A stretch of DNA of 64,000 bases from Phaonia tiefii (taxonomy: Eukaryota > Arthropoda > Insecta > Diptera > Muscidae). The position numbers were made by a program, and so were the translations under genes. Location: assembly GCA_963931995.1 (NCBI GenBank), contig OZ008371.1:173318983-173382982 (forward strand), in the 5' to 3' direction. The notes under the pieces were generated by a model that saw only the letters and a program-made list of their open reading frames with translations, was not told the DNA's origin and ran no database searches. Positions 34,885 through 46,087 of the stretch are shown here, piece by piece; position 1 is the first letter of the stretch; each line of letters starts with the position of its first letter.

Positions 34885-35206
34885 TTGTTAAAGGATGTTT
34901 TCAATGTGGTTTCCGTTTTCCGTTTACATAATTGCAGCCGTTTGCGAACCGGTCATCTTTTCACGAAGTTTCCTCGCAGGTTCCTCAATGCGTGCAAGTA
35001 ACTGATCACGAGTGTGGATCTGCACAGAATACACACAATCTTTCACGAAATCCAGAAATCAAGTGGTGTGAGCTGTGGAGATCGTGGCGGTCAGGCCATT
35101 GGTCCAACTCGTCCAATCCAACGTTGAGGAAAATTGGTGTTAAGCCTATCCCGCACAATAAGCCCATAATGCGCTGGAACACCATCTTGTTGGTAGAAAC
35201 ATGATT
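34885..35206 (-). pseudogene. DD41D transposase C-terminal half
   Basis: Minus strand reads YQQDGVPAHYGLIVRDRL (second D), then FPQRWIGRVGP, a stop in place of the family Trp, PPRSPQLTPLDF (third D; 41 residues between by count), then a decayed C-terminus. The first catalytic block and DNA-binding domain are absent. Confidence 0.8.
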
Positions 35207-35316
35207 TCCATTTCAGTCAAATAGTCATAACTTTGGAACGGTAAGACCTCTGGGCTTCGTTTAGGTAATTTTGGAAAGGTAAGAGGTAGGGCACGTTGAG
35301 GTTATGTGCATGTTCT

Positions 35317-35928
35317 TATGTCTTTTTTCCAAATTTTTTTTTAAAGTTCCGTATGTCGGCGATTTCAATTTTTTTTTTTAATTTTTTTTCATGATTCTTC
35401 AAGGTTTCTTAAGGGCCTTTCCAACAAGCCCAACAATAAAAACAATCCGACCACTGGTTCAGAACTTAGCAATTTTACCCTAGTACCGAAAATTTTACCC
35501 ACCAATCCGAAAAATTTCAAACCGCTGCCATTTCGCCCCCTTACATTTTCGGGGATGGTCTTAGATGGACATATTTTCATGAAATGAGCCAAGGAATACG
35601 GTGGTGAAATATGTCCAGTCGTGACTGAACCACCCTCTATATATCGTTTGTTGTAAACGTTTTTCGCTTCTTGTAAAAGATTTTATTAATTTAAAGAATA
35701 TTGTTAAATGAGATCTCTGACGTGAGATTAGAGAGTAGAGCCAGCTCTTGAAAATCTTAAAGTCGAACATAACGAGAGGGTCGTCTAGCTGTGTTCTAGA
35801 GTAAGTTCGTTGTCATAATTTGTAAAATATAAGTTCTCTCATTTATGCCTTGCCAATTTTGGCCTGCTCTTTGAGATATATTTTACCGCCCCAGGCTAAC
35901 ATCAAATGTTATGAATACATTTGAAATT
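35317..35928. other. No gene recognised
   Basis: AT-rich. CGTTTGTTGTAAACGTTTTTCGC near 35645-35667 resembles the arm repeats of the foldback at 21 kb. Confidence 0.35.
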
Positions 35929-36212
35929 TGGCCGTCAGTGCTGCAGCGCTTACTGTGCACGGCTCTTGTAATACATGATATTGTGGATTCAATCCCCACC
36001 TTGACCACTTTACATTTCTTTCGACGACGTTCTCCTCGCTTAGTGACTTCGATAATGTCGAGTAATAATCCCTGAAAAGGCTTCCCAAAAAATTGGTCGG
36101 AATCGGTGTAAAACAGTAGACCCCAATAATTCAGCGTAAAAATTATAAAGCGCTCACCTCTCTGATTCTAAGAAGCTCTCCCCGATCTCTTCATAAGACG
36201 TAATGGGATACC
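35929..36212 (+). mobile_element. SINE (family S), near full length, diverged
   Basis: Head TGGCCGTCAGTGCTGCAGCG (box A decayed), box B GGATTCAATCCC, the full body, tail ending GACGTAATGGGATACC. Confidence 0.8.
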
Positions 36213-37800
36213 ATTTATTCTTGTTATTCATCCTTTAATTTAATCTACCATTTCCAAGTTCAGCGTCTTACGATATTTTCGCTCCCACTGTAATTTGCGT
36301 CTGCTGTCTGTTTGCATTACTTTTAATAACCAAACGATCCATAAAACGAAGAGTTAAATCCAAAATAATAATCCCGCACGAAATTAAATCCCTCGCCCAC
36401 ACTACACCACATCACAGAGAAACGCACACAAATACAACGCGAACAACAACAACACACCACACGGATATCGAATCACACAGCCCCCCTGACACACACACAC
36501 ACATCCATACAGAGTGGCTAAATCCATTCGAACACATACAGACACAGTGGGATATACTTTACTCTGCCTCGGTTAAGGCAGTGGAAGATATTCAGTCATC
36601 CAGCAGAGCCAGCAAAGATACACGAACAGATGGACGGACAAACAGACGGACGACAAAGAGCCAAACGAACGGTCGAACGGCCACACAAACATCTAATTTA
36701 ACTGACAGTCAATGTAGCTGGCAAAACGGCGGCATTGGAGTAGCAACGTCCGTAGCAGCATTCGAGGCAGCGCATCAGTAGCTGAAGCTAAAGCAACAGC
36801 CACATGCTTTGAATGGATGGGATATAAGCCCAAAAATGCTAAAGCTCAACGCAAACAGCTAAGCAGAAATGGATTATGTGAGCTCCCACTCAAACCCCGC
36901 ATTCGCAAATTGTGCGATGCCACGATGCCAAATGGTTTTCCAGTGTATGTATTTGTATCTCGTATCTGCCGGATGGATAAATGTGGATGTTTCTGCTGCC
37001 ACCGTCTACTGTCTCCGCTTGTTTGGCAATGATGACGGACGATTTTGCAGAGCGTACTATGGCGGTGGTGATTATGTTGTTGGGGGGGGGGGGGCTGTGG
37101 CAGAGAGGGAAAAGAGTTTTTGGGAGGATTTGGCGACGGATGCAGTAGCAGCAAAATAAATTAAGCTTTAGCATTAAGCTAAAGGCTGAACTAAACACAC
37201 ATCACACAAAGCGACCAAGCACACAGACAGATAGCAAACCAGACACGGGTACAGTGGTTTGTAGGGTATATATTGGAAACATTTATTAAAACCCATTAAT
37301 TCCGTGTCCTTCCGGCAGATAAGGAAAATGAAAAATAGTAGTGCCAAATAAGCACTCGACACGATAAAAGACTTCGGTCAGGTCACACCACTGTGGCTTA
37401 AAGGGCGAGACGCTATTCAACAGGATGCTTCACAAACATCGAAACGATCGTCCAGCGAATTTGAGTTCGAATCTCACCCGCAGCATTTACATTTGTTTCA
37501 CTAACCAAACTAAACGTGATCTCTTAGCCTTAACCCTGGAAGGGTAATCTTCGTCGATTCGACGAACACTGTTGCTCTTTTTTAGTTTTTTAAATAAATG
37601 TACTGAAGTGCGAATTGCTCAAAAATAAATCAAAACGCTTTAAAAATGTATGGCTTGTATGTTTTCTTGTTTGTTAAAGCCTATATTAGATTAAGATGAG
37701 TGTGCCGAACTTGTACGCTACATTTCTTGTTGAAAATTTTATAAATAAAATAGGACTTCGTCGATTCGACACAACGTTGAAAAAAGGGGTTATTTAAAAC
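36213..37800. other. Unique DNA, no gene confirmed
   Basis: Less AT-rich than its surroundings, with CA-rich DNA (36420-36510), GACGGAC repeats (36628-36665), CAGCA runs and a G11-12 run near 37081-37092. TTCAGTC (36592-36598) resembles an initiator but no DPE fits. This looks like host sequence, possibly an untranslated exon or promoter-proximal DNA. No reading frame here convinces me. Confidence 0.35.
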
Positions 37801-38071
37801 CGTTTCCCATTACTACCCATGAAGGGTTTGGGGAGAGCTTCTCACAACCAGTGAGCTGTGCGCTTTCTAATTTTTCACTTACTGATTGGGACCTACAGTT
37901 TTACACCGATTCCGAACCGTATTTTTAGAAGCTTTTTCATGGCTATGTACTCGATAGTGTCGCCGTCACTAAGGGAGGTGATCGCCGTCGAAATAAATTT
38001 AAGGTGGTCAGAGAAGACCAAAGTTCGCATGCACAAGAGCCGCGCACACTACCATGGCACCACCGATGGCC
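37801..38071 (-). mobile_element. SINE (family S), near full length
   Basis: Minus orientation: tail CCCATTACTACCCATGAAGG, body with ACTGATTGGGACCTACAG and CGCCGTCACTAAGGGAGG, and tRNA head complement ending CCATGGCACCACCGATGGCC. Confidence 0.85.
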
Positions 38072-38160
38072 GACGACGGTCAAACTTAATTAACTGCCTT
38101 AAAAAACCCAGAGTGGTCAATGGCCTTACAAAATGATGTTAACATGTTTATGCAACAGCC

Positions 38161-38250
38161 TTGGAAACGGTGTAAAACTGTAGATCCCAGTCAGTGAATG
38201 TAAAACTGGAACGCGCAAAGTTCATTGGTTTGTAATGTAACAGGAAAACA
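38161..38250 (+). mobile_element. SINE (family S), 3' fragment
   Basis: Plus-oriented GGAAACGGTGTAAAACTGTAG, CCCAGTCAGTGAATGTAAAAC and CATTGGTTTGTAATG match the SINE 3' half. Confidence 0.65.
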
Positions 38251-38339
38251 TAATGTTTTTTCAATTGAGTTTGACAGCCATTAAAAGCAGACAACCTCGT
38301 GACTTTCTACGAAACTGGGAAAGAGTGAATTTCAAGTTA

Positions 38340-39700
38340 TTTGTACCGTAATACAGACAACACCGAATCCAAGAAAAGGCTCGTCAAATACTATCGGGAC
38401 TCTGAACAATCAATTTGAGTTGTTAAGTGTATCTTACTGTAGTCCGTTGGGATCATACCAGCTTAACTGAATCTGAACGTTCATGTCGCCCAGAAATCGT
38501 CGACAAAATCTATGAGATGATGTTGGACGATCGAAGAATGAAAGTGGTTGATCTGGCTGAGGCTGAAGGCATCTCATTACATGACATATTACATAAATAC
38601 TTGGGCATGATAAAGCTACCCACGCGATGGGTGCCACGATTACTCACACTCGACCAGAAGCACAACCGTGTGATCAATGCAAAGGAGTGTTTGTCGATGT
38701 TCAACCAGCATCCAAACGAGTTTTTGGAACATTACAAAACCGTGGGCTAAACAAGGAACCATTACAACACACTAGAGACCAAGAAACAGTCAAAGCAGTG
38801 GGTGTCATTCACATCGATTACCAAAAAAAAAAAAATTTAAACCGAATACCGGCGAATATTATTCATAGCTGTTGGACAGATGTAATATTGAATTAACTTC
38901 GAAACGATCGCATTTCGCGAAGAAAACAAGGTGACCTATCACCATAACAACGTACCGCCTCACACGTATGATGTAGCCTTGGCAAACATCTATAGATTGC
39001 AACCTCATCCGCCATTTCCTCCGGATTTACGCCCAATAGACTACTCTCTAATTTCAGATCTGAAGATATGGCTCGGCGGTAACATATTTCCGTCGAACGA
39101 AAAGCTCATCACTAAAATAAATTCCAATTGTAAGGACCATACATGGGGTTTTTTAGTTTGCATTGGATTTTAATTTGCAAATGCAAACGAATTACCATTG
39201 CTCGCAATGGCAATTAAAAATTTTTAAATTAGCATTTGCTCAGGCAATGCAAAAGCAGGTTGTCGAATTTGCATTGACTGAGCAAATGCAGGTTGTCAAA
39301 TCGGATTCAAATTGTAATGAAATATGGGAATGGTTTTAATTGTTTTGAATTTGTTTGACTGCTGGCAATTCTGTTTCTAAAGTATTTGATATGTAGAGGT
39401 TTGTGGCTTTGATAGATATTGCCTCATAGTACTTTCAAATTCATTAACCTGTACTGTATAAAATATTTGAAAACCAGAAGTGCCAATATGATGGAAATGC
39501 TTTGAAAATAAGTACAATTTGCAATGGTATTGAATTTTTTTCGAAAGGTAATTCAAATTAAACTACAAATTATAATTGTCATATAATTAATTTCACCCAT
39601 GTATGGTAAGGACTTTGAGGAACCCTATTAGTTGGACAGAAAAAGTGAGAAAATCGGTGTACTAAATGTTTCGAGCTAAATGGAGACTATGTCGACAAAA
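38340..39700 (+). pseudogene. mariner transposase (mellifera-like), split by a MITE
   Basis: Frameshifted pieces: KRLVKYYRDSEQSI, then SCRPEIVDKIYEMMLDDRR, the helix-turn-helix region and WVPRLLTLDQK, a damaged middle (YQKKK and a run of A), HHNNVPPHT (second catalytic block with N for D), PDLRPIDYSLISDLK (third D), and after the insertion KCFELNGDYVDK. The insertion at 39138-39605 separates the last segment. I did not find clear terminal repeats. Confidence 0.85.
39138..39605. mobile_element. MITE with 8-bp target duplication (GTAAGGAC), P-like
   Basis: 468 bp beginning CATACATGGGG and ending CACCCATGTATG, so about 10 bp of terminal inverted repeat. It is flanked exactly by GTAAGGAC at 39130-39137 and 39606-39613, inside the mariner coding remnant. 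The interior repeats GCAAATGC and CCATTGC motifs. Eight-base duplications occur in hAT and P; CAT ends and resemblance of the target to the P-element preference GTCCGGAC (6/8) favour P. Confidence 0.85.
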
Positions 39701-39950
39701 AGAAACGTTGTTTTGATAGAAAGAATAAATTTTTTCAATAGAGTAAGACATACATGGACAGATTTCTCTCAATAGATCTCTCAATAAATGCACCATCATT
39801 GATGTGGTTGCAATTGAACGTTGTATGTTGGAATGCGTGTCTTCAATAATACCAGATATAGGCATTAATACAAAACATCCAACAGGGCAATAAGAACGAC
39901 ATTTCGTGTTTGTGTGGTAATATAGTTGTGGTAAATGTACCTCAAATATA

Positions 39951-40804
39951 ACGGGTGCTCCAAATACTGGTATGTTTTTAAGACCTATATTGTTTATTTT
40001 TATTATTGTTTATTATTATATTTATTTTTGTATTTTATTATGTTTTTTCGTTCGAAATATTCACTATCAGAGAGCATCATACCTTCGCGGACCAAACCGA
40101 GTCGCTTTACGCTTGAACAACGTTAGGAAATATGACAAATATTGCAAACACCAACTGGACACCGAGTTTGGCCGCAAAATCATATTTTCTAACCAAACAA
40201 AATTGCCACATCTTGGGCGACGGAAAACACGCACGTCATTTCGAGAAGCAGACGCATTAACAGTGAATGAATGACGGTTTGCTGTGGATTTTGTAGTGGT
40301 GGCAATTTTTTGAAAATGCTGCTGTAAACGCCATTTCCGTCAACGGCGAGCCCTAAATGGCCAGAGTTACGTACTTTTGATGGGATGAAATATAAGATAT
40401 GAACTTGAATAATCTTTGATTTCAGCAGGATAGCGCACCTTGTCAAACAATCGATCTCTGGCGCCCTAACTTGGGTCTAAGCTGCAATTTGATCCATTTA
40501 GACATTTGCTTGCAGGGTGCAGTTAATGAGCGAATTCTCTAGAAACGATCCACACCCTTTATGCTAATATCGTACGAGCTAGTCGTGAGATAGAGCCAGA
40601 AGCAGTCCACAACATTTTAAAAATTGCACTGACAGGATGTGATATTGCGAGGCTAGCCGCGGCAGCCATATGAGTGAAATCGTGTGGTATAAATAATGTG
40701 GGCATTTGTCTGTTCAAATAATGGCTTAATATAACAAATGAAAATAAGTTTAGATCAATTTTATTTAATTTTAAAAAAGATACTTGTATTTGAATCATCC
40801 TGTC
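39951..40804 (+). mobile_element. DD41D element remnant with imperfect ends
   Basis: TA on both sides (39949-39950, 40805-40806). Ends ACGGGTGCTCCAAATAC and, in complement, GACAGGATGATTCAAATAC. Coding traces on the plus strand: RKIIFSNQTKLPHLG (first block, D replaced), FQQDSAPCQTIDLW (second block, D retained), then a C-terminal NPHT/ANIVRASREIEPEAVHNIL-like stretch. Much of the region between the second and third residues is lost. Confidence 0.7.
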
Positions 40805-40867
40805 TACCAATAACTAAAATCAAAAATTTAAATAAATTGTACATTTATCCACCAAAACGACACTAAT

Positions 40868-40957
40868 ATGTTAAGTTAACAGTTTTTGTATCTCCATTTG
40901 GTGTAAGTCAAAATGTTAAGTCAACAGTTCTTGTAGCTCCATCTGGTGTAAGTCAAT
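40868..40957. repeat. Tandem duplication, 2 x 45 bp
   Basis: ATGTTAAGTTAACAG...GGTGTAAGTCAAA occurs at 40868-40912 and, with a few changes, at 40913-40957. Confidence 0.9.
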
Positions 40958-42810
40958 TCGCCACACGGCGAATAGGGTGAAATTAAACGTCAGGTGTGCG
41001 ATTAAAAATATTCATGTATCTCTTACTCTATGAGAGAGTCACGGAGTTGTCAAACTGCCATCTAAGCATGCAAAATATATTTAATCTAAGTATTATTTTG
41101 ACAAACCAGCTCTTAAGTTATTTTCATTGCGTGTTGGCCTTGATCAATAAGAACAAAAGCTAATAAGCGCGCAGCTCACTAATTAGGTGATATTTTCCAC
41201 TACGATATCCCTTTATAGGTTGTAATGGGAACATAGTTGTATTAACCTTTCAATCCTGTAGATTCGGACATAAGGATAAAAAATCAGAATTCTCTTTCCT
41301 CAATACCACTGTGCAACACAATGTGTTTGTTGCCAAGTCTGTTCGAATGGATTGGATATGATGCGATGGCATGAAATGGAATGGGTTTGCAATGTATGGA
41401 TGGAATGGCATGGCATGACGATTGTCTGAATGTACTTTGGCTTAAGGATTAACGCAAAAGCATGCGAACACAATAACAACAACACAGCAACAGCAACAAA
41501 CACACAAATAAATGAGAGATAAGCCCATGCCTGTGAGGAAGAGAGAGTGAGTCTGAATGGAAGAGCGAAACGTGTTTGTTTACAACAAAAGAGTATTTTC
41601 CTTCAAAGAGAGAAATGTTCGCAGTAAATTTGTGGGGTGGAGGGAGTTATAGGGGATTTCATCGCATAGGGATTTGTGGTGGGCAGAGGAAATCGCTAAA
41701 GTGAATTCTTAAGGATTATGGGTTTGCTGCCAACGCTGCCGCCAACAGTGTGTGTGTGAGTGGCTTTACTACTGCCTGTGGGAGAGTGTATGTGTATATA
41801 TATGTATCTGTATATAAAGCCCATCAGACACAAACTTTAACAAAGGCACACACACTAACACACAGAAGAACACACTGTTTTGAAGATAAATCCTTAAAGC
41901 CTTCTGAACGTGCATATACACTGGTGAGTGTGTGTGTGTGTGTGTATGGATGTTTATATGTTTGGCTACTCCTGCCTTGGGATTAAAATTTACGCTCAAT
42001 GGATAAATAAATGACTGCAACTAAGGCAAAAGCTGTGTGGTGTACTGTTTCGGATGCCTGTGCAGATTATGATTTAATGGCAACACAAATATAATATAAA
42101 TTAGGCGAATACATATTGGGTGGCGTATAATGCATAATATTATTTTACCACAGTTTGCGGTTTTCCCATATACGCGTCACGATTTTGTATGGCGAAGAGG
42201 AATATAGAAATGCCTTACAAGATTGCCACTTTGACGTTCAACAACAACTTATAATTTCAGACATTACAATTTTATAATAATTTTTATACTCTGCCAAATT
42301 TTCATGCTGTGATCATATGCTGAGGTTTTGGCAATGTGAATATTTTAATCCAGACTGTAAATTTGAAGGGGTGTCCTTATATAATGCTACTTATAGTCCA
42401 TAAACAATTGTGATACTATACGAACGACAACAATTAAAAGATGGAGCAGTACTAGCTTTGTTGTTTTGTGTTTTTCGCCGCCTGCTTCACAAGAAAGGAA
42501 ATACACTAGCGAACAAAACTATTCCTCATTTGAACAGATCAGTCATAGACTACGGTCGTTTTGTGGCAATATATATTCCCACTTTGGCGGTAGGCTAGGT
42601 GAAGAATATATTGAGTAGATTAGGCAGAGAATCTTTTGGAAAGTCACAGTAATTTAAAGATTCATTGAATTTACAAGGATATTTCTTTTCCGTGGACATA
42701 AAAAACGGAGAGATCGTGCTGTTTCGCTATAACTACTAACTTTCAAAGTCACCGGTGACTCGGTATATCCAATGTCTGGCAATTTCTGAAAATAAATATA
42801 TAAATAAATG
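40958..42810. other. Unique DNA; SINE scrap; TG repeats; AAGGATWA motifs
   Basis: A decayed SINE 3' end lies at about 41163-41236 (plus). TG/CA microsatellites occur near 41742-41758 and 41927-41946. AAGGATAA/AAGGATTA-type motifs recur (41271, 41447, 41711, 41886). Open frames here translate microsatellites and are rejected. Confidence 0.4.
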
Positions 42811-43082
42811 GTTTCCCATTACATTCCATGAAGAGACAGGCGAGGACTTCTGACAATCATGAGCTGTGCACTTTCCAGTTTTCACTAACTGACTGGGACC
42901 TACAGTTTTACACCGATTCCGAACAGTATATTGAGACGCTTTTTCATGGCTATATACACGATAGCGTCGGCGTCACTATGCAAGGTGACCGCCGCCGAAA
43001 GAAAAGTGGTCAGAGCAGGGTTCGAATCCAGGATCTCATGTACAAGAGCCGCAAACACTAACCATTACACCACCGACGGCCA
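42811..43082 (-). mobile_element. SINE (family S), full length
   Basis: The best minus copy. Tail TTTCCCATTACATTCCATG; body; box B complement GGGTTCGAATCC (about 43018-43029); box A complement CCATTACACCACCG; 5' end GGCCA at 43082. Confidence 0.88.
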
Positions 43083-43383
43083 CTCGCGTCATTTTTCCCC
43101 TTCAGATGTTTGCAACTCATATCGCTTGAGTGAACCGCCCACTCTGCATTAAGTCCATATCCTACAAGGAAGGCCGACATAAAATATACCAAAATCATCT
43201 GCGATCAAATATGGTTACTTCTTCAGAACTGGTCATTGTAGCCAATATAAAGCCAGTTGAGAGAAGTTTCAAAAAATTCCCAATTGCATACGAAATGACA
43301 ATAGCAATCTCTATGGGAGACTAGGAAATACTTAGAGGTCAGTGTAAGCAAATATTGTTTATGAGAACCTAGGATTCATTACA
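43083..43383. other. No gene recognised
   Basis: Short unannotatable spacer between a SINE and a MITE. Confidence 0.35.
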
Positions 43384-43685
43384 CACACGCTGAAAAATAA
43401 TGGCCCCCACAACATATTGCAGGAAACATGTACATGTATGCAAGCATTGTTTTCATGAATTGAAGATCTGCTGCCTTGTTCTATTTTTGTTATCTGCCTC
43501 ATCAAAAAATTCCAAATTTGGTTCTCAAAAACATAAATTATAGCCGCGTAATCATTGTGTCTCAAACATGTTATATTGAATAGCAAACACAATGCGTTTG
43601 AGCACAAGTATAGTACATTTGCAACAAGCTACAAACACGTTATATTTGCATCCAAACAAGAAAAAAATACAGATTTTTCAACGTG
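43384..43685 (-). mobile_element. MITE family M, complete copy
   Basis: Begins CACGCTGAAAAATAATGG and ends ATTTTTCAACGTG. It carries the CAACATATTGCAGGAAACATG, GAATTGAAGATCTGCTG and CTACAAACACGTTATATTTG blocks in minus orientation. Used here as the reference for the split copy at 16.4/18.1 kb. Confidence 0.85.
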
Positions 43686-44050
43686 CAGTCGTCGTCGTTT
43701 ATATTTGCATTAACAGCAACAAGAAATTGTTTATGGAAATGGTACCGATCAGTGTGGCGAAAGTACAAAGGCTCGCACGCAAGGAAAAATTTCGTTACAC
43801 CCAAACAAAATGCCAGTTAAAGAACTTCGTTTTCTTCAAATGAACATTTTATGAACCAAGCATTTCATTTCCTTTGTGATAGATAAATACCAGAACGATA
43901 TATATATTAAGCGAAATGAAATAAAGAAGCGTTTACGACAAACGAAAAACGCTTTCAGTAACAATTCGATACTAATATTTTCATACATAACTTTTTATAT
44001 AACAATTTGTATATAAACGATTGATGACCTAACGATGGTACCGATTCAGG
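43686..44050. other. No gene recognised
   Basis: AT-rich. CGTTTACGACAAACGAAAAACG at about 43931-43952 resembles foldback arm units. Confidence 0.35.
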
Positions 44051-44054
44051 CACA

Positions 44055-44761
44055 GTATTTTAGTTGGGAATCCGATAATGAACTTGTCACGGAGAAGCCT
44101 GATAAATACTATGGGGACTCTGCATCATCATCGATTTCAATTTCAATGGTAAAAAGTGGTTTACTGACTTTCGTTGTGGTCGCACAAGTACAAATGACGC
44201 TGAACGTTCTGGACGTCCAATTGAGGTCTATACATTTGAAATTTAGAAATAATCCACGATATGGTGTTGGCCGATCGAAGAGTAAAAGTGCGTGAGATTG
44301 TTGATACCATAGGCATTTCGTATGGCAGTGTGGTTTCGATTTTAAATGATCAGGTGGGTTTAAGAAAGCTGTCCGCCATATGGGTACCGCGTTTGCTCTC
44401 AATTCACGTCGGTGCACACGTGTGTAGTCTCAATGGCAAAATTCCATGAATTGGGCTACGAATTGGTACCTCATCCGTCATATTCTCCGGATTTAGCCCC
44501 CACTGACTATTTCCTATTTCCAAACCTAAAGAAATGGCTCGATGCAACGAGAAGTAGCTCCAACGATGAGATTATTGATTAAACAAATACCTATTTTATG
44601 GACCTCGAAAATCGTATTTTTTGGAAGGGATTCAAAAATTGGAAAACCGTTAGACTAAGTGTATTGAGCTAAAAGGAGATTATGTTTAAAAAATAACTTT
44701 TTTTGTGCCAAAAAAAACTGTGTTTCATTTAAAAAGAAACGGACTTATTGATCCGCCCTCG
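44055..44761 (+). pseudogene. mariner transposase (mellifera-like), internally deleted
   Basis: Frames combine to give YYGDSASSS, then DAERSGRPIEVYTFEI, HDMVLADRRVKVREIVDTIGI, WVPRLLSI. It then jumps to VHTCVVSMAKFHELGYELVPH, SPDLAPTDYFLFPNLKKWL (third D) and a decayed C-terminus. The first catalytic block and about 100 residues are deleted. The right end (CTTATTGATCCGCCCTCG followed by TA) looks like a mariner terminus; no matching left end was found. Confidence 0.85.
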
Positions 44762-44763
44762 TA

Positions 44764-45914
44764 TAAAGGGTTTCTCACTAATATTGGGATTCTCACTAAT
44801 ATTGCTCACTAATATTGTAATTTTGTTGTGCAAGTGGCAACTCTGAAATTTGGCAGCTGTCATAAATATTTAATCCGATTAATAAAAATGGACCGCTTTA
44901 CGAAAGAACAACGCGGTAGAATGGTGAAAACTTATTACGAAAATTTGGAGAGTTATGCTTAGGCCGTTCGCAATCTTCGAAGCATTTGCAGTTGAGAAAG
45001 TGCAACTAATGTGCCGACCATTCGCAGAGCGGCCAACAAATTTGAAGAAACTAGGTCGTTTATGGACAGTAAGACTCCTGAGCGTACGTACCGGTCAGTT
45101 TCTTAAAACCATTGCTGCTGTAAGCGAGAGTAACAGTTGGAAAACTTCAATCGGCATCGTTCTCAAGCGTACAAAATTCAGTTTACTCAGGAGTTCAAAC
45201 CAGTTGACCAGGGAAACCGCCTCCAATTCATGCAATGGGTAATGGAGCAAAGTGAAGTCGATGGCAATTTTTCCAAAAAATCATCTTCTCCGATGAAGCG
45301 CATTTCCATCTGAATGGTTTCGTGAATACACAAAATTGTCGAATGTGGGGCTCAGAAAATCCTCGTACAATCCATGAGAAACAAATGCACCCATAACGAG
45401 CAACTTTCTCATACGGATTTTGGTCAGGCTGCTAGGTTACTTTTTTAAAGATGAGGCCGAAATTGCAGTGACAGGAACATGACAACGCAATTCTTGTGGC
45501 CTCAACTGGACGTCAAGGATCTAGACGAAATGTGGACTCAGCCAGACGGCGCCACTTGCCACACCGCGCATGAAACAATCGATTTATGGCAGCAACGATT
45601 TCCAGAAGAAAATATCTCAAGAAATTCTGATGTCAACTGGCCACGAAGATCATGTGATTTATCGCAGTGCGATTTCTTTCCTGAGCTCAAATCCTAGATC
45701 CAACGCGTCATCGGTGAGATACAGCCACGTCTCTGTGAAAAAGTCATGGAAAATTTCATGAAAAGGTTATTGGCCTGTAATCAGAGCCATGGGGGCTATT
45801 TGGCGGATATTTTATTCAATTCTTAATATCCGATTATAATCCAATAAAGAAATCTGGAAAATGCGTGTTTCTATTTTAAAATGAAAAAGTGTATTGTTAC
45901 TGAGACACCCTTTA
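44764..45914 (+). mobile_element. DD41D element, TAAAGGGT ends
   Basis: 1151 bp bounded by TA (44762-44763 and 45915-45916). Ends TAAAGGGTTTCTCACTAA and, in complement, TAAAGGGTGTCTCAGTAA. The left TA is shared with the terminus of the mariner at 44055-44761, so one element jumped into the edge of the other. TTCTCACTAATATT is repeated near the left end. Confidence 0.85.
44888..45826 (+). pseudogene. DD41D transposase, heavily frameshifted
   Basis: Start MDRFTKEQRGRMVKTYYEN at 44888. Fragments follow in changing frames: IIFSDEAHFHLNGFVN (first D), CRMWGSENPRTIHEKQMHP, MWTQPDGATCHTAHETIDLW (second D, PDG for QDG), WPRRSCDLSQCDFF (third D; 41 residues between) and GGYLADILFNS before TAA 45824-45826. 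Many stops and shifts; dead copy. Confidence 0.85.
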
Positions 45915-46087
45915 TATACAAATGTTCCCATTAACTGTATTGTTGGTTGCCGTGAAATAATTATAGTAACTTCAAACTCAGACAAACTTTTATAAAAAAA
46001 GAAAAATGATTGGCAGAAATTGCGCTGTCCTGAAATACATGTGCCCCCGATTCTATAACATTTCATTGAAATTTAAATACAAATATA

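Larger units (their letters stand above)
33951..35316 (-). mobile_element. DD41D element with long terminal inverted repeats
   Basis: TA on both sides (33949-33950, 35317-35318). Ends start AGAACRTGCACATAACCTCAA. The inverted repeat continues inward through TTACCTAAACGAAGCCCAGA and TTTGACTGAAATG, about 110-155 bp per arm, with an extra 45 bp or so in the left arm. It encloses a minus-strand transposase fragment and a nested MITE. The right arm directly abuts the middle of the transposase, so the N-terminal half has been deleted. Confidence 0.8.

Noticed and set aside
36869..37159. Plus-strand open frame of 96 codons over the G-run near 37082
   Set aside because: Overlaps other equally long frames on both strands; glycine run comes from poly-G; no homologous motif, no splice context.
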